A stretch of 64,000 nt of DNA from Persicimonas caeni. GTDB lineage: Bacteria; Myxococcota_A; Bradymonadia; Bradymonadales; Bradymonadaceae. Shown in pieces: positions 33,105 through 42,159 of the stretch; within the stretch, counting starts at the first letter, position 1; each line of letters opens with the position of its first letter. The position numbers were made by a program, and so were the translations under genes. The notes beneath the pieces were generated by a model. That model worked only from the letters and a program-made list of their open reading frames with translations, ran no database searches and was not told the DNA's origin. The stretch lies in contig NZ_CP041186.1 in the NCBI RefSeq assembly GCF_006517175.1, positions 6,413,074 through 6,477,073 on the forward strand, written 5' to 3'.

Positions 33105-35360
33105 ATGAGTACAGGGACGAGCGCTAAAGCGCCAAAGACCAAACTCGAGAAAGTAAAATACGACGATAAGATCGTCCGGATGTTCGTCTGGGCGACGATG
33201 ATCTGGGGTATCGTCGGCATGCTAGTGGGTGTGGTGATCGCCCTCCAATTGGCATGGTGGCCGTCGAATATCGGTGAGCACTTCACCTTCGGCCGGCTGC
33301 GTCCCCTGCACACGAACGCGGTGATCTTTGCGTTCGCGGGTAACGCGATCTTTGCGGCGGTGTATCACTCGTCGCAGCGTCTGCTGAAGACGCGCATGTT
33401 CAGCGACGTTATGAGTCGGTTCCACTTCTGGGGCTGGCAGGCCATCATCGCCTCGGCGGCGATCACATTACCCTTAGGGTTTACACAAACCCACGAGTAC
33501 GCCGAGCTGGAGTGGCCGATCGACATCGCCATCACCCTGGTGTGGGTTGTGTTCGCGGTGAACTTCTTCGGGACGCTCAAGAAGCGTCGCGAGAAGCACA
33601 TGTACGTGGCGCTGTGGTTCTATATCGCCACGATCGTGACCGTGGCGATTCTGCACATCTTCAACAACCTGGTCGTGCCGGTCGACGCCTTCAAGAGCTA
33701 CCCGGTCTTCGCAGGCGTGCAGGACGCGCTGATCCAGTGGTGGTACGGCCACAACGCGGTCGCCTTCTTCCTGACCACCCCGTTCTTGGGCCTGATGTAC
33801 TACTACCTGCCCAAGGCGGCCGACCGTCCGGTCTTCTCGTACAAGTTGAGTATCGTTCACTTCTGGTCGCTCATTTTCATCTACATCTGGGCCGGCCCGC
33901 ACCACCTTCACTACACCGCGCTGCCCGAGTGGGCGTCGACGCTGGGGATGATCTTCTCGATCATGCTCTGGATGCCGTCGTGGGGTGGTATGATCAACGG
34001 TCTGTTCACCCTGCGAGGGGCGTGGCACAAGCTGCGTAAAGACCCGGTGCTCAAGTTCTTCGTGGTCGGTATCACCTTCTACGGCATGTCGACCTTCGAG
34101 GGTCCGATGCTGTCGGTCAAAGCGGTGAACTCGCTGAGCCACTACACCGACTGGACCATCGGCCACGTCCACGCCGGCGCGCTGGGCTGGAACGGCTTCA
34201 TGACCTTCGGCATGATCTACTGGCTGATTCCGCGCATGTGGAAGACCAAGCTGTACAGCAAGACCTTGGCCAACGTGCACTTCTGGATCGGCACCGTCGG
34301 TATCCTGCTGTACGTCATCGCCATGTACTCCTCGGGTATCACCCAGGGTCTGATGTGGCGCGCCTTCGACGAGACCGGTCGCCTGATGTACCCCGACTTC
34401 ATCGAGACGGTCGTCCAGATCGTGCCGATGTACTGGGTGCGCTTGGTGGGTGGCTCGCTGTACCTCATCGGTGTGCTCATCGGCTTCTACAACCTGGTGA
34501 TGTCGGTGCTCAAAGCGCCCAAGGGCCTGACCGACGAAGAGGTCGAAGTGGCCGCGCCGGCATGGCGTCACAAGGCTGCCGACCAGGGCGAAGACGGCAC
34601 CGTCGAGACCTACGACGCCGCGCTGTTCCGCCTGCAAGAGAAGCTCAAGGGTGGATGGCACCGCTTCCTGGAAGGTTGGCCGCTGGTCTTCACCGTGCTG
34701 ACCACCATCGCGGTGGCCATCGGTGGCGCCGTCGAGATCTTCCCGACGCTGCTCATCGACAGCAACATCCCCAAGATCGCCTCGGTCAAGCCGTTGACCC
34801 CGCTGGAGCTCGAGGGCCGCGACATCTACATCGAAGAGGGCTGCGTGAGCTGCCACTCCCAGATGGTGCGTCCGCTGCGCCACGAGATCGAGCGCTACGG
34901 CGAGTACTCCAAGCCGGGCGAGAGCGTCTACAACCGTCCGTTCCTGTGGGGCTCGAAGCGTACCGGTCCGGACCTGGCCCGCGTGGGCGGCAAGTACCCG
35001 CACCTGTGGCACGTACGCCACATGAAAGACCCCAGGCTGACCAGCCCGAAGTCGATCATGCCGTCGTACCCGCACTTGTTGACCAACGAGCTCGACCTGA
35101 GCGACGCGGACGACAAGCTCGAGACGATGGCCATGCTCAACGTGCCCTACACCGCCTCGGACATCGAGACGGCCGAGGAGCACGCGCGTAAGCAGGCCAA
35201 AGAGATCGCGACCGAAGTCGAGACTCAGGGTGGCCCGGCCGGCCTCGAGGATCGCAAGATCGTCGCGCTGGTGGCCTACCTGCAGCGCTTGGGCACGGAC
35301 ATCAAACGAGAAGAAGCCAACGAGAACGCCGTCGAAGACGACAAGGCAGGTGACCAATGA
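33105..35360 (+). CDS. ccoNO: Fused cbb3 oxidase subunits I and II (CcoN-CcoO)
   Basis: A 751-residue fusion. Residues 1-480 are CcoN with about 12 helices: RLRPLHTNAVIFAFAGN (haem b), WWYGHNAVAFFLTTPFLGLMYYYLP (CuB His and the tyrosine region), WAGPHHLHY (paired His) and HYTDWTIGHVHAGALGWNG (haem His pair). Residues 535-751 are CcoO: a helix (about 530-550), GCVSCHSQMVRPLRHE (haem c, near 580), KRTGPDLARVGGKYPHLWH and SIMPSYPHL. Fused CcoNO occurs in Bacteroidetes and several deltaproteobacteria. GGAGGG precedes the ATG. The stop overlaps ccoQ by ATGA. It is the catalytic core of the window's second, high-affinity oxidase. Confidence 0.95.
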   Translation: MSTGTSAKAPKTKLEKVKYDDKIVRMFVWATMIWGIVGMLVGVVIALQLAWWPSNIGEHFTFGRLRPLHTNAVIFAFAGNAIFAAVYHSSQRLLKTRMFSDVMSRFHFWGWQAIIASAAITLPLGFTQTHEYAELEWPIDIAITLVWVVFAVNFFGTLKKRREKHMYVALWFYIATIVTVAILHIFNNLVVPVDAFKSYPVFAGVQDALIQWWYGHNAVAFFLTTPFLGLMYYYLPKAADRPVFSYKLSIVHFWSLIFIYIWAGPHHLHYTALPEWASTLGMIFSIMLWMPSWGGMINGLFTLRGAWHKLRKDPVLKFFVVGITFYGMSTFEGPMLSVKAVNSLSHYTDWTIGHVHAGALGWNGFMTFGMIYWLIPRMWKTKLYSKTLANVHFWIGTVGILLYVIAMYSSGITQGLMWRAFDETGRLMYPDFIETVVQIVPMYWVRLVGGSLYLIGVLIGFYNLVMSVLKAPKGLTDEEVEVAAPAWRHKAADQGEDGTVETYDAALFRLQEKLKGGWHRFLEGWPLVFTVLTTIAVAIGGAVEIFPTLLIDSNIPKIASVKPLTPLELEGRDIYIEEGCVSCHSQMVRPLRHEIERYGEYSKPGESVYNRPFLWGSKRTGPDLARVGGKYPHLWHVRHMKDPRLTSPKSIMPSYPHLLTNELDLSDADDKLETMAMLNVPYTASDIETAEEHARKQAKEIATEVETQGGPAGLEDRKIVALVAYLQRLGTDIKREEANENAVEDDKAGDQ

Positions 35361-35530
35361 AGCGTGAAGTCATGGAAGCCGCAGATCTTTCGATCTATGC
35401 GGAAATCGGACTGATTTTATTCGTCCTCGGGTTCGTGTTCGTCCTCATTCGCGTGCTTCTCTACAAGAAGGAAGAGGTCGAGCATCTGGAGCAACTTCCA
35501 CTGGATGGAGACGCCGAATCTGGCGCCTGA
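35357..35530 (+). CDS. ccoQ: CcoQ-like small subunit
   Basis: A 57-residue single-helix protein. It begins MKREVMEAADLSIYAEIG, has one membrane helix (about residues 15-36, rich in Leu/Phe/Val) and then RVLLYKKEEVEHLE with an acidic end. CcoQ stabilises interaction of CcoP with the core and protects the enzyme from oxygen. The ATG overlaps the ccoNO stop (ATGA), and ccoP follows after 22 bases, which is the standard NOQP order. Confidence 0.85.
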   Translation: MKREVMEAADLSIYAEIGLILFVLGFVFVLIRVLLYKKEEVEHLEQLPLDGDAESGA

Positions 35531-35552
35531 ATAGCCTCGAAGGTGATATACA

Positions 35553-36155
35553 ATGAGTAGTCAGACGAACAATCAACAGAGCTCCTCGGGCGACCAGTAC
35601 GCCGACGAACTGCTCGACCACAACTACGACGGCATTCAGGAGTACGACAACCCGATGCCGGGATGGTGGAAAGCCATCTTCTACATCACGATCGTGTGGG
35701 CGGCGGTCTACTTCGTCGGGATCAACATGGGCTATATCCCCACCTACCAGGACGACCTGGAGCGGGGACAAGCCGAGCTGCAGGCGATGCGTGACAAGCA
35801 TCAGCAAGAAGCTCCCGCGGTCGACGCGGCCATGTTGGCCCAGGCCGTCGAGGACGAAGCCATGCTCGCCGACGGCAAGGCCGCCTTCATGACCAACTGT
35901 GCGTCGTGTCACGGCCAGAAAGGCGAGGGCCTCATCGGCCCGAACCTGACCGACAAGTACTGGCTGCACGGTGGCGAGCTGACCGACATTCACAAGGTCG
36001 TCAAAGACGGCGTGACCGCCAAGGGCATGCCGGCCTGGGGCAATATCCTGACCCAGGACGAAGTGGTCGGCGTGGTCGCCTACATCGAAACGATCAAGGG
36101 CACCAATCCGCCGAACGCCAAAGAACCTCAGGGTGAGCCCGTCGAGGGCAAGTAG
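35553..36155 (+). CDS. ccoP: cbb3 oxidase subunit III, monohaem CcoP
   Basis: A 200-residue protein. The CcoP N-terminal pattern YDGIQEYDNPMPGWW (about 24-38) precedes one transmembrane helix (about 40-60). A periplasmic cytochrome c domain follows with one haem site CASCHGQKGEG (about 122-126) and its axial Met in KGMPAWG. Typical CcoP is dihaem (about 300 residues); this shorter, single-haem form is seen with fused CcoNO. It accepts electrons from the bc1 complex or soluble cytochrome c. A weak AAGGTGA stands before the ATG. Confidence 0.93.
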   Translation: MSSQTNNQQSSSGDQYADELLDHNYDGIQEYDNPMPGWWKAIFYITIVWAAVYFVGINMGYIPTYQDDLERGQAELQAMRDKHQQEAPAVDAAMLAQAVEDEAMLADGKAAFMTNCASCHGQKGEGLIGPNLTDKYWLHGGELTDIHKVVKDGVTAKGMPAWGNILTQDEVVGVVAYIETIKGTNPPNAKEPQGEPVEGK

Positions 36156-36161
36156 GACATT

Positions 36162-37628
36162 ATGTCTGCACCATCCACAACTGATAGCAACAAGCAAAAA
36201 GGGGGCGTCCCCGACGCCCCCATCCAGGTCCTCTCCACGATGACCAACGACGGCAAGCGCCGCTGGCTCTACCCCGTGTTGAGCAAGGGCAAGCACTTCT
36301 GGCGGCGGCTCGCCGTCGCCGTGGGGCTGATCGCGCTCTTTTTGGCGCTTCCCGTCGTCCACGTCGGTGGCAACCCGGCGGTGTTCCTGGATGTGATTCA
36401 CCGCGAGTTCCACTTTTTCGGTCTGACGCTGTATCCGACCGACACCATCTTGCTGATGGTCTTCTTGCTGCTCAGCCTGCTGGGCGTCTTCATCCTGACC
36501 GCCTTTTTGGGGCGTGTCTGGTGTGGGTGGGGATGTCCGCAGACAGTCTATTTGGAGTTCGTGTTCCGGCCCATCGAGCGGCTCATCGAGGGCCGCGAGA
36601 TGCAGCGCAAGCGGCGCGACGAGGGGCCGTGGAACTTCGACAAGATCTGGCGCAAAGGGGCCAAGTGGGGCATCTTTGCGGCCATCGCCATCTTCCTGTC
36701 GCACGCCTTTTTGGCGTACTTCGTCAGCTGGGATTCCCTGCTGGCTTGGATGGGGGGCTCGCCCGGTGAGCATTTCGGCGTCTTCTTCGCCATGCTGCTC
36801 GTCAGCGGACTGATCTTTTTCGACTTCGCCTATTTCCGCGAGCAGATGTGCACGATCACGTGCCCGTATGCTCGTCTGCAGTCGGCCCTGCAGGACAAAG
36901 ACTCGATGATCGTGGCCTACGACCCCAACCGCGGTGAGCCGCGAGGGCGTCGCACCCGCGAGCTTCGCAAAAAGGAGAAGGCCGGCCTCGACATCCCGCT
37001 GGGCGACTGCATCGACTGCGGGGCGTGCGTGCGCACCTGCCCGACCGGTATCGACATTCGAGAAGGTCTGCAGATGGAGTGCATTGCTTGCACCCAGTGC
37101 ATCGACGCGTGCAACGGCATCATGGAGGGCATCGGCAAGCCCCACGGGCTCATCCGATACAGCTCCGAGCATGCCATCGAGGACAACAAGCCCACGCGCA
37201 TCATCCGCCCGCGCACCATCGCTTACGGCCTGGTGTGGACGGCTCTGCTCAGCGCGTTCGTGTGGATGCTCGCCGGCCGCGAGCCGCTCCATGTCGACGT
37301 GGGCCGCATCCCGGGCGCGCCGTTCACCATGATCGATGACGACTCGGTGGCCAACCGCGTGCGCTTCCGCATGCGCAACCAAACCGGCGAGAAGGCGACG
37401 TTCCACATCGAGCCGATCACGCCCAAGAGCGCCGAGGTCAAGGTCGTGGGTCAACCCGACATCGTCCTCGACCACGGCGAGATGCGTCGCGTGGAGACCT
37501 TCGTGGTCGCGCCCAAGGCCGATTTCGGCGCGGACGGCCAGATCGACTCTCAGTTTCGCGTCGTCGGTCCCGACGGCATCGAGCAAGTGGTCGACTTCAC
37601 CCTGATGGGTCCATCAAAACAACTCTAA
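36162..37628 (+). CDS. ccoG: Cytochrome c oxidase accessory protein CcoG
   Basis: A 488-residue membrane ferredoxin-like protein (FixG/RdxA family), thought to reduce Cu(II) for cbb3 assembly. It has five to six membrane helices. CGWGCPQTVYLEFVFRPIERLIEG (near 125) and TITCPYARLQSALQDKDSM (near 228) mark the NapH-like part. Two [4Fe-4S] clusters come from CIDCGACVRTCPTGIDIR and CIACTQCIDAC (about 283-325). A C-terminal immunoglobulin-like domain (about 390-488) faces the periplasm. The start codon follows ccoP by six bases. Confidence 0.95.
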   Translation: MSAPSTTDSNKQKGGVPDAPIQVLSTMTNDGKRRWLYPVLSKGKHFWRRLAVAVGLIALFLALPVVHVGGNPAVFLDVIHREFHFFGLTLYPTDTILLMVFLLLSLLGVFILTAFLGRVWCGWGCPQTVYLEFVFRPIERLIEGREMQRKRRDEGPWNFDKIWRKGAKWGIFAAIAIFLSHAFLAYFVSWDSLLAWMGGSPGEHFGVFFAMLLVSGLIFFDFAYFREQMCTITCPYARLQSALQDKDSMIVAYDPNRGEPRGRRTRELRKKEKAGLDIPLGDCIDCGACVRTCPTGIDIREGLQMECIACTQCIDACNGIMEGIGKPHGLIRYSSEHAIEDNKPTRIIRPRTIAYGLVWTALLSAFVWMLAGREPLHVDVGRIPGAPFTMIDDDSVANRVRFRMRNQTGEKATFHIEPITPKSAEVKVVGQPDIVLDHGEMRRVETFVVAPKADFGADGQIDSQFRVVGPDGIEQVVDFTLMGPSKQL

Positions 37629-37741
37629 ACCTTTTGTGCCGAAAATCTTGCGCCTTGGCCACAATCTTGCACGTGGTCGAGGCGTAAGTTGCATCAGAGA
37701 CGCCGCAGAGGGTGCGTCGTAGGACGCTCTAGGAGAAAGAT

Positions 37742-38224
37742 ATGTTTGGCATTCCCGAGAAGTACTTTTGGCCTGGCCTGATCATCACGCTGCTTTCGTC
37801 GAGCGTGATCTGGTGGACCAGCATGCTGTTCATCGCCAAGTCCGACGGCGGCCCGCAGGTCGTGGACAACTACTATCAGAAGTCGGTCGACTACGAGGTC
37901 ACGAAGGCCTCGCGCCTCGCCGCCCAGAAGAGCGGCTGGACGGTCGACGTGGCCTGGACGGTGGCCCAAGACAATACCGTCGAGCTTCGCTTCGTCGACA
38001 AGAGCGGAGCGCCCATCAGCGGCCTCGAGGGGAGCGTCGAGTTGCGCCGCCCCGACCGCGCCGGCGCCTTCGGCTCGGCCAAGCTCGAGCCGGTCGACGG
38101 CACACCGGGAAGCTATATGGTGCAGGTCGCACCCGACAAACCCGGATTGTGGGACATGGTCATCGACGCGCGTCAGGGCAGCCAGGACTATCGGTTCGAG
38201 GTCCGTGAGGAGGTCTCCCTTTGA
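37742..38224 (+). CDS. ccoH: FixH/CcoH family protein
   Basis: A 160-residue cbb3 assembly protein. One N-terminal transmembrane helix (about residues 10-32) is followed by SDGGPQVVDNYYQKSVDYE, the usual CcoH motif, and by a periplasmic beta-sandwich (about 62-155). CcoH is a stable assembly partner needed for oxidase maturation. GGAGAAAGAT stands before the ATG. The stop overlaps the TTG start of ccoI (TTGA). A 113-base gap separates it from ccoG. Confidence 0.9.
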   Translation: MFGIPEKYFWPGLIITLLSSSVIWWTSMLFIAKSDGGPQVVDNYYQKSVDYEVTKASRLAAQKSGWTVDVAWTVAQDNTVELRFVDKSGAPISGLEGSVELRRPDRAGAFGSAKLEPVDGTPGSYMVQVAPDKPGLWDMVIDARQGSQDYRFEVREEVSL

Positions 38225-40827
38225 GCGACGTCGTCTCCGATAAGCGGGTCGACGAGGCGCTCGAGTGCGCCCACTGCGGCCTGCCCGTGCCCGGCGAGCC
38301 GGAAGGGCCGGGGCCGCATTTTTGCTGTCCGGGTTGCCGCGCGGTCTACAGCGCGCTGCACGAGGCGGGGTTGGAAGATTTCTACCAACTCCGCGAGATC
38401 ACGGGCGCCGACGGCGGCGCGCCGGTGGGAGAAGAGCTTCCCAGCGCCGGCGAAGACTTCGACGCCGAATGGTTCACCGAGCGGCACACGCGCGAGCTGG
38501 CCGACGGCACGCGCGAGGCCGAGCTGTATATCGAGGGCGTCCACTGTGCGGGCTGCGTTTGGATCACCGAGCGCATGCCCCAATACGTCGATGGCGTGGT
38601 CGACGCCCGCCTCGACTTGCCCCGCGCCCGCCTGACGGTGCGCTGGGAGCCCGAACAGGGCAAATTGTCGAAGGCCGCCGATTGGCTGGCCCACTTTGGC
38701 TACTCCCCCCATCCGATTCGCGGCGAAAACAGCCGTGCGCGCACTCGCGGCGAGCGCAAACTCCTGTTCAAAGTCGGCGTCTCTTGGGCGCTGGCGGCCA
38801 ACGTCATGTTGCTCGCCCTGGCGCTGTATGCCGGCCTCGATCTGGCCAACGATGCAGCGCTGGCCACCGGCGTGCGTTGGCTGAGCCTGGTGCTCGCCAC
38901 CGGCTCGGTGCTGTATGGCGGCGCCGAGTTCTTCCGGCGCGCGGCCGTGTCGATTCGATCCGTATTCGGCGAAGGCGGCCTGGGCGGGCTGCTCAAGCTG
39001 TCGATGGACGTGCCCATTTCACTGGGCATTTTCGTCGGTTGGGCGCACAGCGCCTGGGCGACGGCGTCCGGAAGCGGCGAGATCTGGTTCGACTCCATCG
39101 CCGTGCTCATCGCCGCGCTGTTGACCGCGCGTTGGCTGCAGATCCGCGGCCGTCGCGTCGCGGGCGACGCGGCCGACAGGTTGCTCTCGCTCATCCCGAC
39201 CACCGCACGGCGCGTGCGCGACGGCGAAGAAGAGCAGGTGCCCGTCGAAGAGCTCCAGATTGGCGACATCATCGACGTGCGCCCGGGCGAGGTCGTGCCG
39301 GCCGACGGCACGCTCGTCACCGGGCAGACCACCGCCCACCGGGCCGTGCTCACCGGCGAGAGCCGGCCCGAGCCGGTCAAAAAAGGCGAGCCGATGCACG
39401 CCGGCGAGACGAACCTGGGCGCGCCCATTCGCCTGGAAGTCGCGGCCGTCGGCGAAGAGACCCGCGTCGGGAAGCTTTTGGCCTGGGTCGAGGAGCGTTC
39501 GCGAAAGCGCGCGCCCATCGTGCAGAAGGCCGACCGATTGGGCGGCATCTTCGTGCTCGTGACCGTCTTCGCCGCGCTCGTGACCGGACTCGTGTGGTGG
39601 CAAATCGCGCCGTCCGAGGCCGTCGCCCACGTGGTGGCGCTACTGGTGGTCGCCTGTCCGTGTGCGTTGGGCATGGCTACGCCGCTCGCCTTATCGGTGG
39701 GCGTGGGCCAGGCCGCGCGGCGCGGCATCTACGTCAAACACGACGACGTGCTCGAGGCGCTAGCGCAGGTGAGCTGGGTGGTCTTCGACAAGACCGGCAC
39801 GCTCACACGCGGCGAAATGGCGGTGACCGACGTGGTCGGCTCGGCCGAGGCTGTGCAACTCGCCGCCGCGCTCGAGTCGCAGAGCAACCACCCGATTGCA
39901 CGCGCGCTCGCCGCCGAATTGGACGCGCAGAAATTGCGTGAGAGGGTCGGCGGCCTGCAAAACTTGCGTGACATCCTTTCAGACACGGTGGAACACGCAG
40001 GAAAGGGCATCGAGGGCGTGGTCGGCGGCCGAAAGATCTGCGTCGGAAAACCCGACTGGATCGCCGAGACGGCCGTATCTTCGTTCTCCGTCGACGAGGC
40101 GGTCGCCCAAATGACCGGCCGTGGACACACGCCCGTGGCGATCAGCGTCGACGGCAAGCTCGAGGCGGTGGTCGGCATCGGCGATCCCATTCGCGACGAG
40201 TCTGCGAAATTTTTGCGCGAGCTCGAGCGACGCGGCGTCCAGCCCGTCATCCTTTCGGGCGACCATCCGGAAGTCGTCGCGCACGTGGCCAGCGAGTTGG
40301 GCATCGACGCTCGATTCGCCCACGGCGGTGTGTCGCCCGAGGGCAAAGCCGCCTTCGTCAGTGACCTGCGTGAGCGTCAACAACAGGACGCGTCCGGCGG
40401 CCGGATTGCGATGGTCGGAGACGGCGTCAACGACGCTGCAGCCCTGCAGGCGGCCGATATTGGCATCGCCGTCGACGGCGGCGCCGAGGCGAGCCTGGTC
40501 GCCGCCGACGTCTTTATGACCCGCCCCGGACTCGAGCCGGTCTACGAGCTCATCGAGGGCTCGCACCGGGTGATGAAGGTGGTGCATCGCAACCTGTCGA
40601 TGTCGGCCGGTTACAACGCGATCGCCGTCGCCGCGGCAGCCTTCGGTTTGATTGGCCCGCTTATTGCAGCGGTGGCTATGCCGTTGAGTTCGGTGGCCGT
40701 GGTAGTGTCATCGCTGGTTCAAACTTCGTTCGCAGAGAAGTCGTATGGAAATTCTCTTCCTGCTCATTCCGATCGCGCTGGTCATCGTGGCGGCGGCGGT
40801 CACCGGGTTTTGGTGGGCGACGCGTGA
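38221..40827 (+). CDS. ccoI: Copper-exporting P-type ATPase CcoI of the second cbb3 locus
   Basis: An 868-residue P1B ATPase. The N-terminal cysteine-rich segment CAHCGLPVPG...HFCCPGCRAVY (about 16-42) and the metal-binding GVHCAGCVW (near 105) are typical of CcoI. Core motifs are LTGES, VACPCALGMATPLALS, VFDKTGTLT, ILSGDHPEV and MVGDGVNDAAAL. It delivers copper to the periplasm for the CuB site. The start is TTG overlapping the ccoH stop (TTGA). The final 30 residues look unlike the family and overlap the ccoS coding sequence by 83 bases in another frame, which suggests loss of an earlier stop codon. Confidence 0.93.
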   Translation: MSDVVSDKRVDEALECAHCGLPVPGEPEGPGPHFCCPGCRAVYSALHEAGLEDFYQLREITGADGGAPVGEELPSAGEDFDAEWFTERHTRELADGTREAELYIEGVHCAGCVWITERMPQYVDGVVDARLDLPRARLTVRWEPEQGKLSKAADWLAHFGYSPHPIRGENSRARTRGERKLLFKVGVSWALAANVMLLALALYAGLDLANDAALATGVRWLSLVLATGSVLYGGAEFFRRAAVSIRSVFGEGGLGGLLKLSMDVPISLGIFVGWAHSAWATASGSGEIWFDSIAVLIAALLTARWLQIRGRRVAGDAADRLLSLIPTTARRVRDGEEEQVPVEELQIGDIIDVRPGEVVPADGTLVTGQTTAHRAVLTGESRPEPVKKGEPMHAGETNLGAPIRLEVAAVGEETRVGKLLAWVEERSRKRAPIVQKADRLGGIFVLVTVFAALVTGLVWWQIAPSEAVAHVVALLVVACPCALGMATPLALSVGVGQAARRGIYVKHDDVLEALAQVSWVVFDKTGTLTRGEMAVTDVVGSAEAVQLAAALESQSNHPIARALAAELDAQKLRERVGGLQNLRDILSDTVEHAGKGIEGVVGGRKICVGKPDWIAETAVSSFSVDEAVAQMTGRGHTPVAISVDGKLEAVVGIGDPIRDESAKFLRELERRGVQPVILSGDHPEVVAHVASELGIDARFAHGGVSPEGKAAFVSDLRERQQQDASGGRIAMVGDGVNDAAALQAADIGIAVDGGAEASLVAADVFMTRPGLEPVYELIEGSHRVMKVVHRNLSMSAGYNAIAVAAAAFGLIGPLIAAVAMPLSSVAVVVSSLVQTSFAEKSYGNSLPAHSDRAGHRGGGGHRVLVGDA

Positions 40828-40906
40828 CGGCCAGTTCGACGATCTGGAAACGCCGGCCGTGCGCATTCTGCTCGACGACAAGAATACCGACGAATCTAAG
40901 AAGTGA
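40745..40906 (+). CDS. ccoS: cbb3 oxidase maturation protein CcoS
   Basis: A 53-residue protein: MEILFLLIPIALVIVAAAV (membrane helix), then GFWWATRDGQFDDLETPAVR and ILLDDK, an exact CcoS pattern. CcoS is required for inserting haem and copper cofactors. It lies in a different frame over the last 83 bases of ccoI, closes the NO-Q-P-G-H-I-S series and precedes the globin-coupled kinase by 45 bases. Confidence 0.92.
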   Translation: MEILFLLIPIALVIVAAAVTGFWWATRDGQFDDLETPAVRILLDDKNTDESKK

Positions 40907-40951
40907 GGGGCCGCCCAGCGGAATTTGGCCTCGACTGAAAGGTTAATACAC

Positions 40952-42121
40952 ATGCATTTCTCGAAGGAAATCAAAGACTATATGGGCTTTAGCGGCCGGG
41001 ACGCCGAGTGCCTCAACGGGCTGCACCCGATCGTGAGGCCGTACTTCGAGGAGATCGTCGATCACTTCTACAGCTCACTGAAGCAGAACCCGCGCACCAA
41101 AGACGTCTTCACCGGGCCCGAGCAACTCGAGCGGTTGGGCAAGAGCCTTCACCGTTGGCTCGACGAGGTGTTTACCGGGCCGTTCGACGAAGAGTATTTT
41201 CGCAAGCGTCAACATGTCGGGCGGGTGCACGTCGACGTCGGCCTGCAGCCGCAATTCATGTTCGGGGCGATGAATATCATTCGCATCGACCTGACGCGCG
41301 CGGTTTTCAAGGAGGAAGAGCGGCTCGAAGAGCTGCAGGTCAACCCGCGCGACTGCGTCGAGAGCATCGAGCGCATCCTCGACCTCGAGCTGACGATCAT
41401 GACCCAGGCGTACTGGGACAAGCTCATGGAGATGAAGCTCGAGATTCCCTCGGCGCTCGCCGCCGGGTTGGCTCACGAGATTCGCAACCCGCTGAACACC
41501 ATGGGGCTGCAGTTGACCTTATTGGACCGGCGCATTCGCGACGTCGCCAAGGTCGACGACACCGCCGAAGAGCGCATCTCGCCCATCGTCGACGCGCTGC
41601 GCTCGGAGCTCGAGCGCATTCGCACGCTGACCAGCGAGATCATGGACTTCGCCAAGCCGATCGAAGTCAGCCCCGCCTGGCATGACGCCGGCGAGCTGCT
41701 CGGTGAGCTCGAGCGGGTCCACGGCCCCACGTTGGAGACTTCTCAGATTACCTTCGAGACCGAACTCGAGGGCGACGCGCCCATCTGGTGCGACATCGAC
41801 CGCATGCGCCAGGTGCTTGTGAACCTGCTGACCAACGCCGTCGAGGCCATCGACGACGAAGGCACCATCAGAGTGTGCGTCGACAACGCCGAGTACGGCA
41901 CCACGTTGACCGTCGAGGATAGTGGCGAGGGCATGGCTCCCGCGCTCAAGTATCGCATCTTCGATTTGTTCTTTACGACCAAAGCGGCGGGGACCGGAAT
42001 CGGCCTGCCGATCATCAAAAAGATTGTCGAAGCGCACGGCGGCTCGATCGACGTGTCTTCACAGCCTGGCAAGGGCTCGAAATTCTCCGTGTTTCTTCCA
42101 CGGCCGGAGCTTCGAGACTGA
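40952..42121 (+). CDS. Globin-coupled sensor histidine kinase
   Basis: A 389-residue cytoplasmic kinase. Residues 1-160 match a protoglobin-type globin-coupled sensor: YMGFSGRDAECL, YFEEIVDHFYSSL and KRQHVGRVHVDVGLQPQFM, in which the VGRVH histidine would be the proximal haem ligand. A histidine kinase follows: H box LAAGLAHEIRNPLNTMG (His near 179), N box LVNLLTNAVEAI, G1 VEDSGEGM, F box FDLFFTTK and G2 GTGIGLPI. It has no membrane helices. It would sense O2, CO or NO through haem and phosphorylate the NtrC-type regulator encoded next. AAAGG precedes the chosen ATG. Its place after the cbb3 genes suggests an oxygen-responsive loop. Confidence 0.88.
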   Translation: MHFSKEIKDYMGFSGRDAECLNGLHPIVRPYFEEIVDHFYSSLKQNPRTKDVFTGPEQLERLGKSLHRWLDEVFTGPFDEEYFRKRQHVGRVHVDVGLQPQFMFGAMNIIRIDLTRAVFKEEERLEELQVNPRDCVESIERILDLELTIMTQAYWDKLMEMKLEIPSALAAGLAHEIRNPLNTMGLQLTLLDRRIRDVAKVDDTAEERISPIVDALRSELERIRTLTSEIMDFAKPIEVSPAWHDAGELLGELERVHGPTLETSQITFETELEGDAPIWCDIDRMRQVLVNLLTNAVEAIDDEGTIRVCVDNAEYGTTLTVEDSGEGMAPALKYRIFDLFFTTKAAGTGIGLPIIKKIVEAHGGSIDVSSQPGKGSKFSVFLPRPELRD

Positions 42122-42159
42122 GCCCGACTGATTCGAGACTATAAAACCCCGAGAATCAC

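Noticed and set aside
33474-37586. Very long minus-strand frames over ccoNO and ccoG
   Set aside because: Antisense shadows without recognisable domains; the plus-strand oxidase genes carry all haem and copper motifs.
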